Assembly: GCF_002023715.1 (NCBI RefSeq)
Contig: NZ_MAHX01000016.1
Location: forward strand, 124,001-188,000
Direction: 5' to 3'
DNA from: Elizabethkingia occulta
GTDB taxonomy: Bacteria; Bacteroidota; Bacteroidia; Flavobacteriales; Weeksellaceae
Length of the DNA stretch: 64,000 nt
Shown: positions 43,753 to 52,798 of the stretch, in pieces
Position numbering within the stretch: the first letter of the stretch is position 1
Layout: each line of letters starts with the position of its first letter
Position numbers and translations under genes: made by a program
The notes under the pieces: generated by a model
What the model saw: the letters and a program-made list of their open reading frames with translations, nothing else
What the model was told of the DNA's origin: nothing
The model's database searches: none

Positions 43753-45234
43753 TTATTGCTTTATCATATTGTGTAGCGTTGTTTTCCACTCCTCATACAG
43801 GTCTTCATATAGATCTTTATGCACTGGTTCTACAGTACGGATTTTATTAATGTTACTGAACGCTTCTTTGGGACTACTGTAGTAATGAATTCCGATGCCG
43901 GAGCCGAGAGCCGCTCCTTTGCTTCCGTCGCTTTCAAAAAGTTCTACGGGAGTAGAAGTTGTATTAACAAATGAGCTGCAAAATAAAGGGCTGAGGAAAA
44001 GATTGGTGTATCCGGCTCTGATTACAGAAGAGTTTATCCCGTTTTCACGTAAAATGTCGAATCCGTAGCGAAAACTAAATGCAATTCCTTCCTGACAGGC
44101 CCGGATCATTTCTGCTCTGCCATGTTTGTTAAAATCAATATACTGAATATGACTTTGAACAATTCGGTTATTGAGCATTCGCTCTGCTCCGTTACCAAAA
44201 GGAAGTATTTTTAGTCCTTTGCTTCCTATAGGAGCTTGTTGTCCTAAAGCATTTAGTTCGTCATATGAAAGATTTGGGCCGAGTATTTTTTTTATCCAGC
44301 TGTTTTGTATCCCTGTACCATTAATGCAAAGCAGGATACCGGTTTTAACATCTTCGGGTAAATAATTAACATGGGCGAAAGTATTGACTCTGGAGTTTGG
44401 GTCTGAGACCAACTGATTACTTACACCGTAAATAACACCAGATGTGCCGGCAGTCGCAGCGGCTTCTCCGGGATTTAGAACATTAAGGGATAATGCATTA
44501 TTAGGCTGGTCTCCGGCTTTATAGCTGACTACAGTATCACGGGATAGCTGAAGTAAATCCGCTACTTCCGAGGTTAGAATACCGTGGTTGCTGAAGACAG
44601 GATTTATTTCGGGTATCATGTTTCTGTCGAATCCAAAATAATCAAGAACAATAGAAGAGATATTATTCTCTCTGAAATTCCAGAATATCCCTTCCGAGAG
44701 TGCACTAATTGTTGTATTAATCTCTCCGGTCAGCTTCATAGTAAGGAAATCGCCGGGAAGCATAATTTTAGCAATACGTTGATAAAGTTGAGGTTCATTG
44801 ATTTTGATCCATGCAAGCTTTGCTGCAGTAAAGTTACCCGGAGAATTCAGGTGTGATTTTAGTATTTTATCTCTGCCCATCTCCTGCAGAGCTCTTTCTC
44901 CAATTTCAACGGCACGGCTGTCGCACCAGATAATGGCATTCCTTAGTATATTATTATCTTTATCTGCAACAACAAGGCCATGCATCTGGTAGGAAATGCC
45001 TATAGCTTTTATATCCTGCGGGTTATATTTTCTTGCTGAATGAGCCTTTTGTATAGCTTGTACGGTATGCTCCCACCATACATCGGGAGATTGTTCTGCC
45101 CAGCCAGTCTGCAGGGATATAATATCTGCTTCCTGCTCGGGATAGCTTACAGATACAATGGTTTCCTGAGTCTCTGCCGAGACCACCGAAACTTTTACCG
45201 ATGAGGTTCCTAAATCTATTCCTAATAACAACAT
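43753..45234 (-). CDS. xylB: Xylulokinase
   Basis: A 493-residue FGGY-family sugar kinase that phosphorylates D-xylulose to enter the pentose phosphate pathway. I place the start at the ATG at 45234 (MLLLGIDLGTSSVKV); the frame stays open 11 codons upstream, but those run into the operator and would add a hydrophobic stretch. The phosphate-1 loop DLGTSSVK and MHGLV substrate motif are seen, and later AATAGTSGV. It is the first gene of the xylose operon. Confidence 0.93.
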   Translation of the reverse strand: MLLLGIDLGTSSVKVSVVSAETQETIVSVSYPEQEADIISLQTGWAEQSPDVWWEHTVQAIQKAHSARKYNPQDIKAIGISYQMHGLVVADKDNNILRNAIIWCDSRAVEIGERALQEMGRDKILKSHLNSPGNFTAAKLAWIKINEPQLYQRIAKIMLPGDFLTMKLTGEINTTISALSEGIFWNFRENNISSIVLDYFGFDRNMIPEINPVFSNHGILTSEVADLLQLSRDTVVSYKAGDQPNNALSLNVLNPGEAAATAGTSGVIYGVSNQLVSDPNSRVNTFAHVNYLPEDVKTGILLCINGTGIQNSWIKKILGPNLSYDELNALGQQAPIGSKGLKILPFGNGAERMLNNRIVQSHIQYIDFNKHGRAEMIRACQEGIAFSFRYGFDILRENGINSSVIRAGYTNLFLSPLFCSSFVNTTSTPVELFESDGSKGAALGSGIGIHYYSSPKEAFSNINKIRTVEPVHKDLYEDLYEEWKTTLHNMIKQ

Positions 45235-45251
45235 AATTAAACTTATTACAA

Positions 45252-45267
45252 ATGCAACCGATTGCAT
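45252..45267. promoter_or_regulatory. LacI-type operator between xylB and its regulator
   Basis: ATGCAA-CCGA-TTGCAT, a 16-base inverted repeat with the typical CG centre, lies 17 bases before the xylB start codon and downstream of its probable -7 element, where a bound repressor would block transcription. The core CAACCGATTG recurs with one change ahead of the susCD pair. Confidence 0.75.
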
Positions 45268-45294
45268 AAATGTATTTGTTTTTTTTTATATTTA

Positions 45295-45302
45295 CAAAAA
45301 TA
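45295..45302 (-). promoter_or_regulatory. Probable -7 promoter element of the xylose operon
   Basis: TATTTTTG on the minus strand fits TAnnTTTG, placing the transcript start near 45288, just upstream of the operator. Confidence 0.5.
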
Positions 45303-45313
45303 GTTTAGTCAAA

Positions 45314-46321
45314 TTGGAAAAAAAACCTACAATTTACGATATTGCCAAAGCGCTCAATGTTACAACATCTACTGTTTCCAGAGCCTTGAAGAACAGTTCG
45401 TTAATTAGCGAAGAAACAAGAGAAAGGGTATGGGAATATGCAAAAAAGATAAACTATCGTCCCAATAAACTGGCATCTTCATTAAGTTCGGGTAAGAGTA
45501 ATATAGTAGGTATAATTATTCCCAGTGCATTAATTCAGTTTTTTTCTGCTGTGATCAACAGCCTGGAACAGGAGCTACAGCAGGAAGGTTATAATGTATT
45601 ATTATATCAAACCAATGAGTCATATAATTCTGAAGTCAATGGTATAAAAACGTTGCTTGAGGCTCAGGTAGATGGTATCATTATTTCTCCATCATTAGAA
45701 ACCTATGATTTTTCACACATTAATAAAGCGCACCAGGAAGGAATTCCTGTTATTCAGTTTGACAGGATAGATGACAGATTAAATCTTCCTTCAGTATCTA
45801 TTGATGATGAAAAAGCAGGGTATATGGTGACAAAACATCTTATAGATTCAGGAAATGAACGTATAGGTTATATTTCTACAAACTCTGAAGTTCAGATTTT
45901 TCGACAGCGTTTTGAAGGTTATAAAAGAGCTTTGAGTGAAGCGGGTTATCTATATAGAGAAAGTTTGGTTTTATTAGATGAAATGTCTATTAAAGGAGGT
46001 ATGTATGGCGCTAGAAAAATGATGGAGTCCAAGCATAAGCCGGATGCCTTTATCGGGGGAGACGATTTTACAGCATTAGGCATTATTAAGGAGTTGTCCA
46101 AAATGAATATTGTTCCGCCACAGATTTCTGTTGTAGGTTTTGCCAATCAAACGTTTTCTGAATTTATAACTCCAAGCTTGTCTACAATAGATCAACAAGC
46201 TGTAAATATGGGTAAAGAATGTGCAAAATTATTTCTAAAAATCAGTAAGAAAAAAGGAGGTAGTAATAAACACGAAAAAATAGTTCTGGATCCTATTCTT
46301 ATTGAAAGGGAGTCTTCATGA
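45314..46321 (+). CDS. LacI-family transcriptional regulator of the xylose genes
   Basis: A 335-residue regulator that starts at TTG (45314); no in-frame ATG precedes the helix-turn-helix. Residues 4-50 are the LacI DNA-binding head (TIYDIAKALNVTTSTVSRALK, with the hinge YRPNKLASSLSSGKS). The rest is the periplasmic-binding-protein-like sensor domain (GIIIPS, then DGIIISPS and later GGDDFTALGII). It is divergent from xylB with a palindromic operator between them, so it most likely represses the xylose operon and is released by a pentose or its phosphate. Confidence 0.9.
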   Translation: MEKKPTIYDIAKALNVTTSTVSRALKNSSLISEETRERVWEYAKKINYRPNKLASSLSSGKSNIVGIIIPSALIQFFSAVINSLEQELQQEGYNVLLYQTNESYNSEVNGIKTLLEAQVDGIIISPSLETYDFSHINKAHQEGIPVIQFDRIDDRLNLPSVSIDDEKAGYMVTKHLIDSGNERIGYISTNSEVQIFRQRFEGYKRALSEAGYLYRESLVLLDEMSIKGGMYGARKMMESKHKPDAFIGGDDFTALGIIKELSKMNIVPPQISVVGFANQTFSEFITPSLSTIDQQAVNMGKECAKLFLKISKKKGGSNKHEKIVLDPILIERESS

Positions 46322-46350
46322 TATTTATATAACCTGAATTATACAAAAAT

Positions 46351-46378
46351 TAAGGCTATCTCTAAAAAGACAGCCTTA
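46351..46378. terminator. Bidirectional terminator between the regulator gene and hemE
   Basis: The arms taaggctatct and agacagcctta pair with one mismatch. The T-rich flank on the minus strand (AATTTTTG) makes it best for hemE. Confidence 0.6.
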
Positions 46379-46401
46379 GTATATTTAATTCGTTATAACA
46401 A

Positions 46402-47427
46402 TTATGCTTTATATTCTACAACAGCCCTTATGAAGGCTTCTGCATTTTCTACCGGAATATTAGGCAGAATTCCGTGTCCAAGATTAGCAATGTATTTATC
46501 TTTTCCGAAACGGTCAATCATCTCATGAACCATTTTACGGATCGTTTCTGGTGAAGAATGTAATCTTGCCGGATCGAAATTACCCTGAAGTGTAATATTT
46601 CCACCAGTTAACTTTCTTGCAATTTCAGGAGCTACTGTCCAGTCTACACCAAGCGCTGAAGCCTTAGATTTAGCCATATCCTCTAGTGCATACCAACATC
46701 CTTTGGCAAATACAACAACTTCGGTTAGTGGACTTAAAGCTTCCACGATCTGGTTAATATATTTCCATGAGAATTCCTGATAATCTGCTGGAGAAAGCAT
46801 CCCTCCCCAGGAATCGAAAACCTGTACTGCAGAAACGCCTTTTTCTACTTTTCTTTTAAGATAAGCAATTGTAGTATCAGTTATTTTCTGTAAAAGCTGG
46901 TGTGCTGCTTCTGGCTGTTGGAAGCAGAAAGATTTCGCAATATCAAAAGCTTTACTTCCTTTTCCTTCTACACAGTAACACAAGATTGTCCAAGGGCTGC
47001 CTGCGAAACCAATTAAAGGGATTTCGTTATTAAGATGTTCTAGTGTTAAGGTAATAGCATCAAAAACATAAGATAAAGTATCATCTACATCCGGAACTAC
47101 AATTTGTTCTACAGCTTCTTTTGTACGTATAGGATTGTCCAGCCAAGGGCCAACATTCTCTTTCATTTTGAAATCGATGCCCATTGCCTGAGGAACAACT
47201 AAAATATCAGAGAACAGGATTGCTGCATCCAGCGGAAATCTTCTGATGGGCTGTACTGTAATTTCAGCAGCCAGCTCAGGAGTCTGGCAACGGGTGAAGA
47301 AATCATATTTATCGCGAAGAGCAATAAACTCAGGAAGATATCTTCCTGCTTGTCTCATCATCCATACCGGAGGTCTTTCAACAGTTTCACCTTTTAGGGC
47401 TCTTAAGTATAAGTCGTTCTTAATCAT
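46402..47427 (-). CDS. hemE: Uroporphyrinogen decarboxylase
   Basis: A 341-residue cytoplasmic enzyme that converts uroporphyrinogen III to coproporphyrinogen III in heme synthesis. The N-terminal signature [17 protein letters not shown] with the substrate-binding arginines, the catalytic-region [12 protein letters not shown], and GFAGSPWTI are intact. It overlaps the hemD stop by 8 bases and closes the hemACDE operon. Confidence 0.96.
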   Translation of the reverse strand: MIKNDLYLRALKGETVERPPVWMMRQAGRYLPEFIALRDKYDFFTRCQTPELAAEITVQPIRRFPLDAAILFSDILVVPQAMGIDFKMKENVGPWLDNPIRTKEAVEQIVVPDVDDTLSYVFDAITLTLEHLNNEIPLIGFAGSPWTILCYCVEGKGSKAFDIAKSFCFQQPEAAHQLLQKITDTTIAYLKRKVEKGVSAVQVFDSWGGMLSPADYQEFSWKYINQIVEALSPLTEVVVFAKGCWYALEDMAKSKASALGVDWTVAPEIARKLTGGNITLQGNFDPARLHSSPETIRKMVHEMIDRFGKDKYIANLGHGILPNIPVENAEAFIRAVVEYKA

Positions 47428-48082
47428 TTCTATAAGTATCTTTTATTACCTGAAGCAAATCTTCGAGGGTTTCTTGTTCACTTTTTATAATTTCTTTATC
47501 TGTAAAAGATTTTAGATAGCTGGCGGTTGTTTCACCAATGGCAAATAACCTCTCATTTTTTACAGAATTGTTTTTCATAAAGCTTTCTACACCGGAAGGA
47601 CTGAAAAATACAATAGCATCTGTCGGGGTATTCCACTCTGGATACAAAGGTATGGTTTCATAAACTATCTTTTCGGCAAAATCAAAGCCCGCTTCGGACA
47701 ATTGATTCTTTAATGTAGTTAAAGCTTTTGAACTGCAAAAATGCATTATTTTTATGGGATTTGACTCCTGAATTTTATCAGAGAGTTCCAATGCATTTTT
47801 GGCTACAATTTCCACAGAAAATCCCATTTTTTCTAAAGCTTGTCGGGATTTTTCACCTACAGTATAGAATTTTGAATTTTCCGGGAAAATAATTTTTTCT
47901 TTAATTGCTTTTACTCCCTGAATACTTGTGAAAATAAAATGATGATAATCTTCGATATCAATTTGATCTTCAGTGTAACGGATTCCGATAACAGGAAGAA
48001 ATAAGGGATCGAAATAATCACCCAATTGTTGTTGGATGTATTCTTTAGACAATTCCTTTGTGAAAAGAATACGGATGGCCAT
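47420..48082 (-). CDS. hemD: Uroporphyrinogen-III synthase
   Basis: A 220-residue protein of the HemD fold, which cyclises hydroxymethylbilane to uroporphyrinogen III. HemD sequences are poorly conserved. The identification rests on the [13 protein letters not shown]-like stretch ([13 protein letters not shown] at about residue 137), the [11 protein letters not shown] motif near residue 182, the length, and its place between hemC and hemE. It begins 3 bases after hemC and overlaps hemE. Confidence 0.88.
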   Translation of the reverse strand: MAIRILFTKELSKEYIQQQLGDYFDPLFLPVIGIRYTEDQIDIEDYHHFIFTSIQGVKAIKEKIIFPENSKFYTVGEKSRQALEKMGFSVEIVAKNALELSDKIQESNPIKIMHFCSSKALTTLKNQLSEAGFDFAEKIVYETIPLYPEWNTPTDAIVFFSPSGVESFMKNNSVKNERLFAIGETTASYLKSFTDKEIIKSEQETLEDLLQVIKDTYRND

Positions 48083-48085
48083 GTC

Positions 48086-48988
48086 TTATAGCTGGGTTTT
48101 TATCTCTTCCATAATGGCTTTTCCGCCATTGTCCAAAACCTGTTGTGCAAAACGTACACCCAGATCGTCATTCCATTCAGTAACTTCTTTCAGATCAATT
48201 TCTTTAGAGCCGTCCAAAGAAGCAATTCTTCCTTCAAATGTAATGTTGTTTCCGGAAATTGTTGCACGGGCACCAATTGGAGCTGTACATCCACCTTCCA
48301 GATGTCTAAGGAAATCTCTTTCAATCTTAGTACACTTATTGGTTTCTTGGTGGTTAATCCGGGCTAATATTGAAGTTAATTCTTCATTTTCAGCTAAAGA
48401 TGCACAACAAACTACTCCTTGTGATGGAGCCTGAAGCAGAAATGGTAAATATTCGTATTCAATATCCATTTCCATCCTTTTTATCCCCGCCAAAGATAGC
48501 AATGTAGCATCTGCAAGTCCATCTTCCAGTTTTTTCAGACGTGTTTGTACGTTTCCACGAATATCTGAAAAGTGAGTGTTTGGATATTGGTTTAGCCAGA
48601 AAGCTTTTCTTCTCAGGCTGCTTGTAGCAACCGATAATTCGGAAATATCTTTATCTTTTGCTTTTGAATTTCTGATCAATACATCTTCAGGAAAATCTCT
48701 TTCCAGTACAGCAGAGATAATAACTCCAGTAGGAAGAGCTGTAGGAACGTCCTTTAGTGAGTGTACTGCAATATCTACTTCTTTATTAAGCAAAGCAATA
48801 TCCAGATCTTTTGTGAAAACACCTGTTATTCCTAGTGCATATAAAGGTTGTTGTAAATTTTTATCTCCTGTAGAGACAACCGGAACGAGCCCTGTTTTGT
48901 GCCCCATAGTCTGAAGCTGAGAAGCAACTCTCTCTGCTTGCCACATAGCTAACGGGCTGTTTCGTGTACCGATTTTAATGGTCTTCAT
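48086..48988 (-). CDS. hemC: Hydroxymethylbilane synthase (porphobilinogen deaminase)
   Basis: A 300-residue enzyme that joins four porphobilinogens. The family segments TRNSPLAMWQAERV, VHSLKDVPTALP, RRKAFWLNQYPNT and the dipyrromethane-cofactor cysteine in LEGGCTAPIGA are present. The gene overlaps the hemA end by 14 bases and precedes hemD by 3 bases. Confidence 0.96.
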   Translation of the reverse strand: MKTIKIGTRNSPLAMWQAERVASQLQTMGHKTGLVPVVSTGDKNLQQPLYALGITGVFTKDLDIALLNKEVDIAVHSLKDVPTALPTGVIISAVLERDFPEDVLIRNSKAKDKDISELSVATSSLRRKAFWLNQYPNTHFSDIRGNVQTRLKKLEDGLADATLLSLAGIKRMEMDIEYEYLPFLLQAPSQGVVCCASLAENEELTSILARINHQETNKCTKIERDFLRHLEGGCTAPIGARATISGNNITFEGRIASLDGSKEIDLKEVTEWNDDLGVRFAQQVLDNGGKAIMEEIKTQL

Positions 48989-50246
48989 AACTGTCTTCCT
49001 TTGGTTGAAGGTTTAGGATATCATCCAGAAGCTTTGTTACCTCTTCCGAACGGTGTGGGTTTTCTATGATGTATTTAGCAAAACGATTGGTGATTTTCTG
49101 AATCATTTTGCGGGTCAGATGTAAATCTTCCTCATCTATTTCACCATTCTTCCGGGCAACCTTATGAATTTCATTTTGTTCAATTTTTTTCAGGTTGTTT
49201 TTGAAGACATGGATGTGTGGTGCCATCTTTCTTTTTTTCTCCCATTCTATGAAGTCCTTAGACATTTCTTTAATAATGATTTCTGCTTTAGGAATCTCCT
49301 TCTTGCGTTGTTCCATTGTCTCCTGAATCTGAACAGAAAGAGCATCAACATCGATAAGTTCTACTCCGGCAACATCCGCAACTGTTTTGTCAACGTTATT
49401 CGGAATGGAAAGATCTATAACCAGAATATCTTTTTTAGGCATATTCTCAGGGTAAAGGATAGGCTTACTTGCACCAGTTGCAACGATAAGAATATCGGTT
49501 TGTTCAAGTTCCTTAGGGAAGTCCTCGAAATTGATATGAGGAATATGATATTTTTCGGCAATCTTCTCTGCTTTTTCGGCAGTTCTGTTTGCGATTTTTA
49601 CTTTTGGCTTGTAAATATGTTTTACAAGATTTTCAATTGTATTTTGCCCGATTTCACCAACACCCAATAATAAGATGTTTTTCTCAGGAAGTTGTTTCTG
49701 AGTTTTCAGAATATAATGAACCGCAGCATAAGAAACAGAAGCTGCCCCATTGCTGATCCCGGTTTCATTCTTTATTCTTTTCGATATCTGAATAGAAGAG
49801 TTAATTGCTCTTTCCAGATATGCGTTGGAATGTAGTTTGTATTCTTTGAAACGGTTGTAGGCATTTTTGATCTGAGAAATAATCTCAAAATCTCCGATAA
49901 TCTGACTTTCCAGGCCAGCAGCAACTCTGAAAAGGTGATCCAGAGCATCAGTCCCTTTTTTTACAGTTACAAACTGCATGAAATCCATTAATTGTACACC
50001 AACGGTTTCACAAAACAACTGAGCCACAAACATATAATTATGTGTTGTGGTATAAATTTCGGTTCTATTACATGTGGAAACGACAAAAGCGTCACCCATT
50101 TCGCGATCGTGAATATGATTAACAAAACTTTTTATATGATCGTCGAAAAAGGCAAATCTCCCTCTGGTAACAGCATCGGCTTTCTCGAAACTAATACTGA
50201 GAACCGTAAATTGTGAGGTTTGATATGTATTCAATTTGGCTGCCAT
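48975..50246 (-). CDS. hemA: Glutamyl-tRNA reductase
   Basis: A 423-residue enzyme that reduces glutamyl-tRNA to glutamate semialdehyde, the first step of the C5 heme pathway. I place the start at the ATG at 50246 (MAAKLNTYQTSQ); the frame remains open 28 codons upstream but would run through the promoter. The nucleophilic Cys lies in VVSTCNRTEIY, the NADPH loop is LLLGVGEIGQ, and the C-terminal dimerisation helix region is complete. It is the first gene of hemACDE. Confidence 0.95.
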   Translation of the reverse strand: MAAKLNTYQTSQFTVLSISFEKADAVTRGRFAFFDDHIKSFVNHIHDREMGDAFVVSTCNRTEIYTTTHNYMFVAQLFCETVGVQLMDFMQFVTVKKGTDALDHLFRVAAGLESQIIGDFEIISQIKNAYNRFKEYKLHSNAYLERAINSSIQISKRIKNETGISNGAASVSYAAVHYILKTQKQLPEKNILLLGVGEIGQNTIENLVKHIYKPKVKIANRTAEKAEKIAEKYHIPHINFEDFPKELEQTDILIVATGASKPILYPENMPKKDILVIDLSIPNNVDKTVADVAGVELIDVDALSVQIQETMEQRKKEIPKAEIIIKEMSKDFIEWEKKRKMAPHIHVFKNNLKKIEQNEIHKVARKNGEIDEEDLHLTRKMIQKITNRFAKYIIENPHRSEEVTKLLDDILNLQPKEDSYEDH

Positions 50247-50258
50247 TATATCAGGGTG

Positions 50259-50266
50259 CAAATTTA
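50259..50266 (-). promoter_or_regulatory. Probable -7 promoter element of the hemACDE operon
   Basis: TAAATTTG on the minus strand lies 12 bases before the hemA start codon and fits TAnnTTTG. A -33 element is not clear. Confidence 0.5.
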
Positions 50267-50410
50267 AGCTATTAATTGTTAAAAAGAATTGATATGTATA
50301 AACGGTGAAATGACTTTCATTAGATTTCATTAATTTAGAATAGTTACAAATTATACAGCCTTCATAATTTGTGTCTAAGAGCGCTTTAAGATGCTGCGCT
50401 TTACAGACTA

Positions 50411-50424
50411 TTTGTCTATATTTG
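50411..50424 (+). promoter_or_regulatory. Promoter element of the TonB-C-like gene
   Basis: TTTGTCTATATTTG contains a TAnnTTTG -7 element (50417-50424), 26 bases before the start codon. It matches 13 of 14 bases of the element ahead of the C40 peptidase gene at 10051-10064. Confidence 0.5.
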
Positions 50425-50450
50425 ATACTATATTTCGAGGAACGTTGGTT

Positions 50451-51074
50451 ATGAAAAGATCTCTATATTGTTTTTGCTTTTTATTGTTTTCTGTTTTTTA
50501 TTTTTCACAACAAACTGAAGAGTTCAGAGAGGTCAAGAACTTTTATGATCAGCATCAGTTAAAAGTTAACGAAGAGTTTAAACGGAGGCTGGGGCTGGTT
50601 CGAAATTTCGAAGAAAAAATAAAATTGGAAAGTGAATACGGTTTCTTTATCAAGAAGTTGGATAGTGTCCGTAATCAGGCTTATCTTGGAGTTTTAATCA
50701 AGACGAAAAACCTTGAACAACTGGCAAAGCTAAAGAAAGAAGTTCCCCAGAAAAAAGAAGTAATTGTAGAGAAAAATCCTGATCATGCAGCTGAGTATCC
50801 GGGTGGAATTGATAGGCTGAGAGAAATAGTAAGCAGTTCTTTTTATTTTGATGCTGATGTAGATCGTAATGCTGTGTTGAAAAGCGTTGTTACCTTTGTT
50901 GTTGAAAGGGACGGAAGCATTGCTCAGGTAAAATCCGAAGGGGATAATATTGTCTTCAACAGACAGGCAGAAATATGTATGTATCTTGTTCCGGATAAAT
51001 TTATCCCGGGAACATTGCATGGCGTAGCAGTACGGTCCAGGTTTACCTTTCCAATTACTATGAAATTTGATTAG
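50451..51074 (+). CDS. Exported protein with a TonB C-terminal-like domain
   Basis: A 207-residue exported protein. I take the ATG at 50451 (MKRSLYCFCFLLFSVFYFSQQ), which gives a signal peptide; the open frame upstream covers the promoter. Residues 25-100 are charged and probably helical. The C-terminal 100 residues (AEYPGGIDRLREIV, VTFVVERDGSIAQV, then FIPGTLHGVAVRSRFTFPI) resemble the TonB C-terminal domain. Without a membrane anchor or Pro-rich stalk it is unlikely to be a working TonB; a role in binding envelope partners is possible. It is directly followed by tadA. Confidence 0.7.
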   Translation: MKRSLYCFCFLLFSVFYFSQQTEEFREVKNFYDQHQLKVNEEFKRRLGLVRNFEEKIKLESEYGFFIKKLDSVRNQAYLGVLIKTKNLEQLAKLKKEVPQKKEVIVEKNPDHAAEYPGGIDRLREIVSSSFYFDADVDRNAVLKSVVTFVVERDGSIAQVKSEGDNIVFNRQAEICMYLVPDKFIPGTLHGVAVRSRFTFPITMKFD

Positions 51075-51506
51075 ATGTTTACAGACGAATATTTTATGAA
51101 AATGGCCTTTCAGGAGGCACAGGCAGCATTGGAAAAGGATGAAGTACCGGTAGGTTGTATTGTGGTGTATAATGACAGGATCATTGCCAGAGCACATAAT
51201 CTTACAGAACTACTGAATGATGTAACAGCTCATGCCGAAATGCAGGCGATAACAGCTGCCGCGAATATGTTGGGCGGAAAATACCTTATAGACTGTACAA
51301 TGTATGTAACGCTTGAGCCTTGTGTAATGTGTGCCGGAGCACTGGCATGGTCACAGCTTTCAAAAATAGTGATAGGAGCGAGGGATGAAAAGAGAGGATT
51401 TATCAATAAAGGTTTATCACTTCATCCTAAAACAGAAATAATTTCCGGAGTTTTGGAAAATGAATGCTCGGCACTCATCAAAGATTTTTTTAAATCGAAA
51501 CGTTAG
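51075..51506 (+). CDS. tadA: tRNA adenosine(34) deaminase
   Basis: A 143-residue zinc enzyme that deaminates A34 to inosine in tRNA-Arg. The cytidine-deaminase-fold motifs are complete: HAEMQAI with the zinc-binding His and catalytic Glu, and PCVMCAGA with the two zinc cysteines. It starts directly at the stop codon of the previous gene. Its TAG overlaps the TAA of the convergent GNAT gene. Confidence 0.93.
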   Translation: MFTDEYFMKMAFQEAQAALEKDEVPVGCIVVYNDRIIARAHNLTELLNDVTAHAEMQAITAAANMLGGKYLIDCTMYVTLEPCVMCAGALAWSQLSKIVIGARDEKRGFINKGLSLHPKTEIISGVLENECSALIKDFFKSKR

Positions 51507-52027
51507 ACGATAAGAGAGTACATTTGTAAGTCAAGGTATTCATTTCCCTTTTTCACATGTTGTTTTAAAACAGCTTCCTTCTGCATGCCAATTTTTTCCA
51601 TAATCTTTCCTGAAGCCGGATTGTGAAGAAAATGTGTGGCATAAATCTTATGGAACTTTAACTCTTTAATTCCGAAATTCAGAATTGCAGATGCTGCTTC
51701 TGTGGCATAACCTTTGTTCCAGAAAGGAACAGCAATCCAGTAGCCTAATTCAGCTTTATCATCTGCTCTGTCATGCAGGCCAATGGCACCAATTATTTTT
51801 CCGTCTTTTTCGCGTATAGCAAAGGTATAACCTGTTTTGGCTACCAAAGCATCATCAGACATTTTTATCCAGATCTGGGCATCGGATTCAGTATAAGGGT
51901 GTGGGATATTAGAAGTATTGTCAGAAATAATTTTTTCCTGTAAATATTCTGTAATCAACGGAATATCTGATTCTTCCAAAGGAGAAAGAATCAGACGTTC
52001 TGTTTCTATTTTCAAAGGAATTTGCAT
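51503..52027 (-). CDS. GNAT acetyltransferase, RimJ/RimL-like
   Basis: A 174-residue acetyltransferase of the RimJ/RimL branch. TERLILSPLEESD at the start, GAIGLHDRADDKAELGYWIAVPFWNKGYATEAAS-type motif A (residues 81-114, with the acetyl-CoA loop KGYATEA) and an Asn-Pro-Ala-Ser-Gly motif near residue 137 are typical. Substrates of this group include ribosomal protein N-termini and other small molecules; none can be named. It follows coaX by 8 bases and is probably in the M1 peptidase-coaX unit. Confidence 0.85.
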   Translation of the reverse strand: MQIPLKIETERLILSPLEESDIPLITEYLQEKIISDNTSNIPHPYTESDAQIWIKMSDDALVAKTGYTFAIREKDGKIIGAIGLHDRADDKAELGYWIAVPFWNKGYATEAASAILNFGIKELKFHKIYATHFLHNPASGKIMEKIGMQKEAVLKQHVKKGNEYLDLQMYSLIV

Positions 52028-52035
52028 TTTATATT

Positions 52036-52794
52036 TTATAAATCTTTACCTAAATAATAAAGTCCTTTAAGAGTATGTAGCCTGTCTGCAACATGAATTT
52101 TTTCTGTCAGAGGCTTGTATACATGTGATACACCGCCTGTTGCAATTACAAAACAGTTGTCATTTACTTCGTTATTGATTCTGTCTACAAAGCCTTCTAC
52201 CATCCCAAGGAAGCCGTAAACCATTCCGCTTTGCATACAGGTTACCGTATCTAATCCCAATACAGATTTTGGTTTCTTTAATTCAATTTCAGGCAGTTGG
52301 GCCGTCTGATTAATCAATGAATTAAGTGAGGTAATAATACCGGGAGCAATAATAACGCCCAATGTTTCACCTGTTTCGGCAACGCAGCTCGCCGTAAGTG
52401 CGGTTCCGAAATCCAGAATAATCTTTTTTCTGTCTGGATAAAGATTGTGTGCTGCTACAAGATTTGCGTAGATATCTGTACCCATCTGTTTAGACTTGGC
52501 TTGTACACCAGAAGGCGTACTGCGGTCTACCAGAATAGGTTTCATGTTATGGATCTTGTGTACAGCTCTGGAAATATCATATGTAAGTTGAGGCACAACA
52601 GAACCAATGATGATTTTCTCAATATTATCAATATCAATTTTATTATACTGATAAAGCGTAAGAAACTGAATAAAGAGTTCATCGCTTGTACGGTATGGTT
52701 TTGTATTGATTACCCAGGAAATCTCACAACTGTCCCCGTTAAATAAACCGAAACGGATATTGGTATTTCCGATATTGATGACTATTGATTTCAT
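52036..52794 (-). CDS. coaX: Type III pantothenate kinase
   Basis: A 252-residue cytoplasmic kinase for the first step of coenzyme A synthesis. The ASKHA-fold motifs are present: NIGNTNIRFGLF (phosphate 1), DFGTALTAS (phosphate 2) and ATGGVSHVY near the C-terminus. The type III enzyme is not inhibited by CoA. It begins 4 bases after the M1 peptidase gene. Confidence 0.94.
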   Translation of the reverse strand: MKSIVINIGNTNIRFGLFNGDSCEISWVINTKPYRTSDELFIQFLTLYQYNKIDIDNIEKIIIGSVVPQLTYDISRAVHKIHNMKPILVDRSTPSGVQAKSKQMGTDIYANLVAAHNLYPDRKKIILDFGTALTASCVAETGETLGVIIAPGIITSLNSLINQTAQLPEIELKKPKSVLGLDTVTCMQSGMVYGFLGMVEGFVDRINNEVNDNCFVIATGGVSHVYKPLTEKIHVADRLHTLKGLYYLGKDL

Positions 52795-52798
52795 AAAA

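Noticed and set aside
49164-49670. A 168-codon open frame antisense to hemA
   Set aside because: It is Phe/Leu/Asn-rich as expected from the complement of an AT-rich gene; hemA on the other strand is intact.
50730-51197. A 155-codon open frame antisense to the TonB-C-like gene and tadA
   Set aside because: It spans the junction of two convincing genes on the other strand and has no recognisable motif.
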